A stretch of 64,000 nt of DNA from Dermatemys mawii. Its lineage: Eukaryota > Chordata > Testudines > Dermatemydidae. Below the pieces are notes generated by a model. That model saw only the letters and a program-made list of their open reading frames with translations. It was not told where the DNA came from and made no database searches. The translations under genes were made by a program, and so were the position numbers. This document shows positions 52,801 to 61,769 of this stretch, piece after piece. Within the stretch, counting starts at the first letter, position 1; each line of letters begins with the position of its first letter. The stretch lies in assembly GCA_007922305.1 (NCBI GenBank), contig ML677374.1, forward strand, positions 8,742,094 through 8,806,093, written 5' to 3'.

Positions 52801-55800
52801 CAATCCCCAACTAAGTCATCCTAGCCAAGGCTTTGTCAAGCCGGACCTAAAAAGCCTCTAAGGATGGAGATTCCACCACCTCCCTAGGGAACCTCTAACC
52901 CATTCCAGTGCTTCACCCCAGACAGGACACTGGCCCACAGGTCAGGCGCATTCACTCCTGGTGTTAGACCGTTCGCCATCATGCTGGGAAATTAACTCCC
53001 CGCAGTCAATACATTGCTTTCTGCAGCTAGCCACAGGAGATAGCCAAGGGGACCCCTTTTTATCTCCAACTTCTGATCTCGAAAGGGCCAGGAGCACAGG
53101 GCTGCTACAAGAAAAGTAGCAGCACTTACCCAAGACCTTAACAGATGGGGTTTTACCTACTTTATGTGGGTCAATGAGTGGCAGGACCCTGCTATCAGGC
53201 CACCCCCAAGCTGTTGGCCTGGCAGGGCTGAAGCCAAGAAGTTAAGGACTGGGCAGCACTCGCTGCAGCAGGAAGTGGGCCTGGCGATTCAGCAGGTGGA
53301 GTTTCTCCTGGAATCGGCAATGAAGCATTGGCTCCACGCAGCAAGAGGGCAAGGGCCACACAGTGGGAGACGGCGAGGGAAATCTAGATCCTGACCACTT
53401 GGGGTAACTGACTATCCCCCAGGCGGCCGTGCTGAAGGGGGAGAGTTAGCCTCCTTCTCACATGGCTGCTCAGATAGTTCCCAGCCTCCTGCAGTTGCCA
53501 CGGGACATGGTGTATTCGTTCGGTCCCTCATGTAAACAGCACGCAGCCTCACACAGCTGCTGTGGCCCACCCTAGAGGGGGGCTGCCGTGATCTCTGTAT
53601 GTACATATCTCTATCTTGCCTCCAACGGGCTCAGTGAGCATCTAACGTGCTTGGAGAGCCTCAACAGACTAGCTCTACAGGAGAGGCACCACTCTTGTTA
53701 CCCAGACACTGAGTGTGCAGCGCATCTTTGGGGTAAGGAGAAAGAAGCGGAGATTAAAACCAAGACATCCTTCCCCAGTTTCCCCATAAGCCTTTCAGAA
53801 GCGCCACCGTTTTAATCTCTCACTAAGAAAGTTTTTATAACAGCACCTGCGGGGATGGGGGGAAAAATATTAGCTGCACACGAATGGAAGTTTTGTGGAG
53901 ACGCAGCCGCCTGCAGGAACAATGCTGCCGGCATTCCACCTGTGCTGACGTGACCCAGCAGGAACAAGGGGGGAGGAGGGAGAAACTCTGCTCAGCTCAC
54001 CTGTGCTCTACAAATGCGTCCACCAGCTCCTGCCTGAGACAGCAAAGCTTGTGCCTGTGCTGCTTGGGGAATCCCATTTTCTGACATTCCTCCGGCATCT
54101 CCTCCCCTTCGACTGGCAGAAAGTTCAGGTCGGGGGGAAAGGTGCGGAGCAGGTCGAGGATGTAATGGCGTCCGTCGTTGCCAGTGATGCCTTTGCACTC
54201 CACGGACGAGCACAGCTCCACCTCCTCATTCTTGTCATTCAGAACTTTGTGCTTCTGGATCTTGAGGGGCCGGCTGGTCTTCTCCAACAGCTCCAGGTAC
54301 TTGGAGTGAGAGACGACGGTCTTGCCGAAGTCTATCGACCCATAGATGACGCTCTGCTCCTGCTCTCGTTCCAAGATCCCCGGAATGATGGACTGTGCCG
54401 TGACCCGGTACCCCCGGTAATCCACCACCACAGTCCCCAACGTGTACAGCCCCTCAACGTCCACCGCGTTATAGGTCCGCACCCCGTTGAGGTCATTGGT
54501 GGGCGCCACGTAGGCGGCAACATCCCCCCCGAAGTCCTTATAGTGGTCGCGGACATCGAAGCCCAGGCTGAAGAAAATGTTGTTCCAGATGAACATCTGC
54601 ATCTTGGTCTCCTCACTGGGATTGATGGCCATGACATTGCCGTCGATGACGGCCATGGCTCCTCTAGTAGCAGCCGCCGTGAAGTCGCTGTGGACCTGCG
54701 TGTTGGGAAGGGAAGGGAAGCGTGAAGGCAGGAGAGAGCTGGGTAAAGAGAGCAGGCTGCCCACTGACCGTGTACTCCCAGCACCTGCCCTCTATTCCGC
54801 TTGAAATCCCCACAGACGCCACCTCATGATTATCCAACGATTGGGATAGCAGTTTTCACCTGGCTGATACTTAGACACTGAATACCTTACGGACTGGCCC
54901 CCGTTTCTTCAGCCTGGCCACTTTGGGGGCCACTGTGGGAAGGTACCTGACCGACGGGAGCCGATCCCTGACCCACCCCCATTGGCTGAATGTCCCCCTT
55001 CTGTCCCAGCCCCGTCAAAGCAAGGCCGCATGGCACGGAACAGCAGCACTGAGCTGGGAGGAGCCTGTGTTATTGCTGGCAACACAAGCAGAGCAGGGAG
55101 AGCAGGAGAATGAGTCTTTCCCATCAGCTTGGGAGATGGGGAAGAGATGAAGACAAAGCTCCTCGCCTGCATCTTAGAAGCCTCAGGCAAAGCATCTGTG
55201 CTTATAAAGATTAAATTACAAAGCTCGAGTGAAGCTCTCTGTCAACCCAGGGTGGGTCTCTAATTGGACCTACAATTTTTGTCTAATCCCCCTACTCCCA
55301 GATTACCTTGAAAATGGCTCGTTCTCTCAGCAGCCGCTCTGGCAGATTCTTGCGGGGCAGCTCTCGTGTGGTTTGCAACTCCTCGTTCCAGTCTCTGGTC
55401 TGAAAGGAGCAAGTCTCAGGTGAAACAGGGCCGGGGGTGGGGTGTATGTGTAGTTTAGGAGCTAGTTTGCAGGGCAAATGAAGTCAGAGTTGCAAGGCAT
55501 TTAAAAGGAAATTCCTCGGCAGCATCACGCTCACAACTGAAGTTCATTTAAACAGCAAGCTGGGATCTTGCATTGTCCCAGTAACCCAGGGCAGCTTAGC
55601 TGGAATATCAACAAAGGGTCTGATGTGATGAGATGCTGAATTAATTAGCCAGCGTACTGAGATTTAATTACATTACAAATGGGCAGAGAACCAGTATTCT
55701 GCAACTCCAAGGAACTTTCAACATTCTTAGGGCCAGAGCCATCGAGTTCTGAGGATCTACCCCAAGGACTGTTTCAAGCGAAGCACTGAGAGCTATTTTT

Positions 55801-58800
55801 TGAAGGAGAACTAGCCAGTCATTTAGATCCTGATCCTGCACGGAGTTCTGCCAAGGCTTAAGTTTGTGCACTCGCTGGAGTTTCGCTGACTTCAGCGGGA
55901 TTACTCACAGGGAGTGAAGTTGAACATGGGTATATAAGCCTTTGCAGGATGAGGGCCTAAACCTTAAAACAAAACACACACCACCACACACCTACATGTG
56001 CTGCAAAAAACAAACAAACAAAGAACAAACTTCTCAAGAGAGGTCCAGAGCAACGTTATGCTCTGAGCCGCAAGATAATTCTCCCAGGTGGAGGGACAGG
56101 AGGCAAATTTAGTGGTTGGAGAAGGCAGCTAGATTGTCAGGAGTCCTGGCTCTGAGAGACACCTTGCACAGGCCCCTTGCTGCTCTGTGCCTCAGTTCCT
56201 CCCTCTGCAGGAGGAGGAGGTTAATTCACATGAATCCTGGGAGGTTATCATTCCTTGGTAAGCAATTTTCAGTTCTCTATGAAAGGCACTAAGAGCATCA
56301 TCACTGGTAGTACAGAGAGATATACCTGTCCAGGTATGTGCTCTTCATAGCCCAGCCTTGAAGTATAAGCATCTTCCGCCCTCACGCAGTCCATGGCGTG
56401 CTCTGCCTGGGGTGCCGTCCAACTGTATACCTGGAAGGGGGTGGCTATCCTTTCAAAGGGATGCCTCTGAACCCTAGGCAGGAGTTCACAGCTATCAGAT
56501 TATTTCCACCGAAGGGAACTTTAGATTTGGAGAACACTGCGAGAATTCTCCTCCTCCCCAACAAGAACCAAGATCTGCCCCACAAAGGGAACGCGGCCAG
56601 CCCAGCAAGTGTCATCTAATCTAGCACCGCGCTTGGAATTGGCCACATCTTTAGAACTGTCTTAAAGCTCAACAGCAACGTGGAGAATAAACTGGGCTGG
56701 GTACCTTTTATTCAGTCTTGTTCTTGGAACCAAGCTAGCTTTGTAAGGAGAAAGCTCTCCAGTCACGCTCCCCACCCAACCGTACAGCTCTGTTCATTCC
56801 CTCTAGCTCTGTATGCTGGAGCAAGGATCACGCCTGTGCTAAGTCCCGGTCCACATGGATTGTTATAAAAATACAGCGTGTCCGCCAGTGAAGCGAAAAA
56901 GCAAGCTTCATCTAATGGCCTTGTGTGTAGCTTCTCTGCTCTCAGCGGGTGTCAGACTCCCATCTGTCCTCATTTCTGGCTCAACAGGCAACAGACTAAT
57001 CATTTTTTAAATGGGCAGATAGTCACAGTGGTGGGTTTCAAGCCACAGCTAATTTCTAGCTTTCGTATAGTGTCACTTTCAGCTCCTTAATGAGACCAGA
57101 TGCAGGGTTTTTGAAAGCCATATAATGTGTCCATCAATTTATACCCTGCAGAGTCCAGGCAGTTCATTAAATGGACTCTCCAAAGAATGACAGGTTTTGT
57201 TTGGGAGCAGAGTAAGTGGAACAAGGACAACGTTATAAAACAATTATCGCCCGTAATAAAAAATAAAAGTCACACGGAATTACTGGAAATTCACACACAT
57301 GCATGTCTGCCAGTTTGTAATGAACAGGAGAGGAGTTATTTTAAACAAAATCACTGTGTGATACTTTTTCTCATATTATACTGGTCTTAGTCTAATTTCT
57401 TCATGCCCATGCAAGAATGCCAACTGAGACGGGCTATCAAGGACTGTTAGAGAGCTCAGTAATGCTTTACATTAACTCTTTGAGGCCTGGCTAGGCACGC
57501 CAATCACAATAAGATACCTGGTCCAGGTCACGGAAACAATCAGATTCCTGAGGACATTCGTTCCTCCAGTCCCACCTTTACTGGAGGCAAGGCCCCAAGA
57601 AAAAATGGTGTTCCTTTCCCACCCATTCCCAGGAACCAACCTTGTACACAGGCATAGACGGATTTCTCATCAATGCCCATGACAAGGAACTTAGAGTTCC
57701 AGCCATAATGGAGGCCTCTGAGAAGATACTGAAGCTAATGTTACATCACATGTGTGCTAATATGTTTACATATTCTCAGGGAAGGTGGTCTAATGGTTTC
57801 TGGAAAAACTATCAAGGGGGATTAGGTGTCAGGACTCCTGGGTTCCATGCACAGCTCTGTCACTGACTTGCTGAGTAACGCTGGGCAAATCACTTCAACT
57901 TTGCACCTTAGCTTCCCCATCTGAAATGAGGGTTTCACTACCTACCTCACAGAGATATACCATTTGTAATGATTTGTAAAAAGCTTGGAGATCCTTGCTA
58001 CAAAAATGCAAAGTTTCATCTAACTTCCAGGAAGAATCTCCCAGCAATGAATGAAGCAAGTGTGTTACAGTCAGCACCTGGCTTTGAGACAGACAGCACC
58101 ACCCAAACCCCTAGAGAGCAAGCCAAATATCTGAGCCTCACACCAAACAATTTAACCAATCAGAAAAGCCAACGCAGCTCAACATGGAAACTCTGTTGCT
58201 ACCGTTTCTTCTGCAAAGCTGAGAAATTTCTTTTGAAGGTCGGGCTGATCTGGTTAAGGAGTTCCACCAGGGAATGACTGAGAAAACTGGGATTGGCGGG
58301 TTTAGGATTAAAATTATATGCCGTTGACCTGCAAAGAGAAAGAAGCTCTTGTTATGGCACAAATAAAAATACCACTCTCTTGTCCAGATTAGGCGGAAGC
58401 ATTTTGGCAGCTTTTAATTTACACACAGTATGAAATGGCTCAAGATGAAAAAAAAGAGTCACAAAATTTGCGAGACATATCTTTGCGATAGGTACTCTAC
58501 TGATCAGATAGGACGTAATAGGCTTCTTTGGGGGCCATTGACTCCCTTCAGTTAAACCACAATCAGCATTCTTGAGCCTGCATCCTGATAAATGGGGCAG
58601 CAAATGTCCTAGAATCAATCTAGCCATCATCAGAGTTATGTTTTCCCTTCCCAGCTTGAAGGGTGGATTTCACAGTGTTTTGATCATAGACATCTCTTAA
58701 TAGACATCTCCCTTAATCGGGAAGACCCCTCTCCCAGATCCACTCGTGGTCACAGAGTTGCTTCTTTTAAAATAGATCTTTCATGGAATATTTGGACAAG

Positions 58801-61730
58801 AAATGGAGCCCCATTGCAAACAGTACTGCACAGTTCACTTGGAGTTTAATGGAAAGTGCTACCTTCTTCTAAAGCATCAAGCACTTATCTACTGCTGAGA
58901 AAGGATACCAGACTTGACCAAATAGCTCGATCCAGAATGGCAACACCTAGGGTCTTGCATAAATGCAGGATTATATTAGGCTACACACTACCGAGACAAA
59001 GACACACTTCATTTGAAGCCAGTTAAGGCAAACTAGCTATCTTGGGAGAGGAGGAGAGTCATATTTACTCACTGATTCAGGTAAAATCCTCTGGTGGATG
59101 CAGTGATACTAACGTGTCGATCCTCCACCGTGATGACGTACAGATACATGAGGTCTCCGTGCATTTTCCGGTTACCAGGTGGGGGATTCCAGCCACTCAT
59201 GGTCAAGACTTTTAGGCACTGCAAAGGCTGTGACGTGCACAACATGAGCACTTCCGTCAGTCCAGATCCCCCTTTTCGGAACACACTTCACATGGCTAGA
59301 ATGCACACACTTCCACGTGCAAGCTCGCTCTCTCACTCACACTCCCCCCATCCTTCTCCACCCCCGCATCGGCACCAGGAACATGGCTTGCCAAGTTAGT
59401 GGTCCTGAAAGTACATGCCCACTAAACACTTTAAAATATCACATGGGAAAGACTTGCACATCGCCCACCCAAGCATCAGAGCGTTGCTCTTTATCCATAG
59501 TTGATGAGCAGATCCTCCATGGCTTTAGACAGTATAAGGCATGGATTTCTTGATGCAATGCTTCTCAAAACAGCAGCTGCTAAAGCTGTGTTGGACTCCA
59601 AATGGGAAGGTAGGGAAAGCACCAGTGTAACTAGACTAAAGCAATTTGAAGCCCCAGTATCCTAGAATTTGCAAGGGATAGAAACAAAAGATCCCCCTGC
59701 CTCCCTGACTCTTTCAAGACGATCGGTCGCTGCTATAAAAAGTGATCCCCCCATCCCTTGTAGTCTGTGTGCAAAATATTGGACCTTAAACTTTATGCTT
59801 GTGGCCTACCAATGCTAGCTATGCAGGCACAGGTCCAGGACTCAGAGCAAGTCCCAAAGGTCACTTCAGTGTAACTTTCAGTCCCTGAATGTGTCCCTTC
59901 GAGAAGGGCCTGGATGGCCATCTTCAAAGATGCAAGAGAACTCTACCTTCCAGTCTCTGTTCTGGGGCTGGAGGGCACAGAGGGGTCTCTCTTTGCCACC
60001 TGGCAGGATATGTTCAGGAGGGGTGCAGTCAATTTGTTCCATTTCAGTCCCTTTCTTCTTCCGTTTTCCGCTGTCTAAACAAAGGGACAGACAGGGGATC
60101 AGTGATGAGCAATGACTGCTGGGTTGCATGCAATGCAGAATATTTCCACGTGGGATTCAATTGCTTGAATCCCCCTCCAGAATTGACCCCATCTGTTTGG
60201 TCTGTCAGAACTATACGTCAGCTACGACTACTGTGCAAACAACTGACAGCTCCTCGCTTCTCCCAGCCTGACATTAGCATTCTAGCAGGAAGTGGTTTTC
60301 ATTAAGCATTGAAGCTGGAGTTTGCAAAGCGTCCTGAAGGAGTGAGACATTTATAACTTGTGCTGGAAGTCCTCTTGGGCCCTGTTGAAAGGATTTTGGC
60401 ACATAATCCCCCCATTACACCCGTATGAAAGGATACCTCTGCCTTGTAAGCTAGTATATCCAGAAACAACAATATCCACCTTTCGGGTACACTTCTCAAG
60501 AGTGAAAACATCCCAGCATGAATATAACTAGCCTTGGAAGGATTAGATTTTTAATCAGTAAACATCCATTTCACTGTCTGCACACTAACCAGCGGAACAA
60601 AGTTTTCATCAATAACCATCAAAATGTACAGACAGGCAAAGAAAGAAAGCGGCTGCTTCAGAACCCATTAGAATTGGATTTAAGACACTGTGTATTTTGA
60701 AACGTGATGGTGAAATCGGAGTTTGAACCCTTCTTGAATCTCAAGGTCAACTGTCATTAAGTAACTATCTGACCGCCATGTAATTTCTCGCAACTGTCAA
60801 AATTTAAGATCGATAAAATAAATTTTAAAAAGCTTAAAAATAAACATTGATCTGATCTGTCAGAATTATAAACAAAATAAAAATCAAGTTCTGTCCTAGC
60901 TAAATATAACTGCAGCTCAACGTCCCTGGGTTAAGACACTTCCCAATTCAATGAGCGCGGCTGGGTGCTCAGCACTTCAGAAATTCAAGTCGCTTATGCA
61001 GATGCCCAGATACAGACTTGGGATCCTAACTTTGGGCAGCAGGTTTTGAAAGCCTTGGCCACTATCCGAAGAGAGCAACAATCCCCCTAACCTAGGACTC
61101 TCCCCAGGGCATATCTTCACGTCAGAGCCTGGGAAACTACGCCCCGAGGGGCTAAGAGGCCTTCCCGTTACAGATGGGAACACATTACAGCACATGAGGC
61201 GCCCACATACTGCAGTCATTTAAGCCACAGAAGCACCTAATCTAGACAAAGTACATGTTAGGGGCACTGCGGTTAAGTTCCTGCAGCCAGTGACAGAACC
61301 AGGAAGAGCAGCCAGGACTCCTGTCTCCACAGCATCTATCCCTACCACCAAACAATTTATATCAGGAAAGGAGCGTTCAGAGTTTTGCCCTAGGCCCCAC
61401 TGATATGGGGCAGTCATCAATTAAACCAAGAGCTTTAACTGATTAAGCGGTCAGCATGGTGGAACGGTTGCATTCTCCACCGTAGCGGACAGGTTCGTCA
61501 CACTCAAGAAGCCTTCTGTCCCATACCTCCAAGATCTCCTTCCGTGAAGACACTCAGGAAGGAGAGCGAATTGCAGTCCACGCCATTGAAAGCATCTGAT
61601 GGGTCAAGGCTCTTCAGAAGGTCCCGAATGTGACGCACGTGTATCCTGGCTTCCCGTACCGTGTAGGGCTCTGAGCAGCAGCAGAGAGAGGGTATCAGGG
61701 TCACAACTCCCATCCTGGCTACTGAAGATC

Positions 61731-61769
<39 letters not shown>

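Larger units (their letters stand above)
47041..54000 (-). other. CLUH introns between exons H and N (five coding exons lie inside)
   Basis: Contents: hAT-like copy 50807-51010, short repeat 51925-51990 and CR1 tail 52731-52922. Introns at 47041-47721, 47785-48449 and 48603-49993 show no named feature. The GC-richer stretch 52930-54000 also shows none. Confidence 0.75.

Noticed and set aside
54003..54725. 240-residue open frame on the + strand
   Set aside because: It is the antisense shadow of CLUH exon H, a GC-rich coding exon. The minus-strand frame matches CLUH in full.
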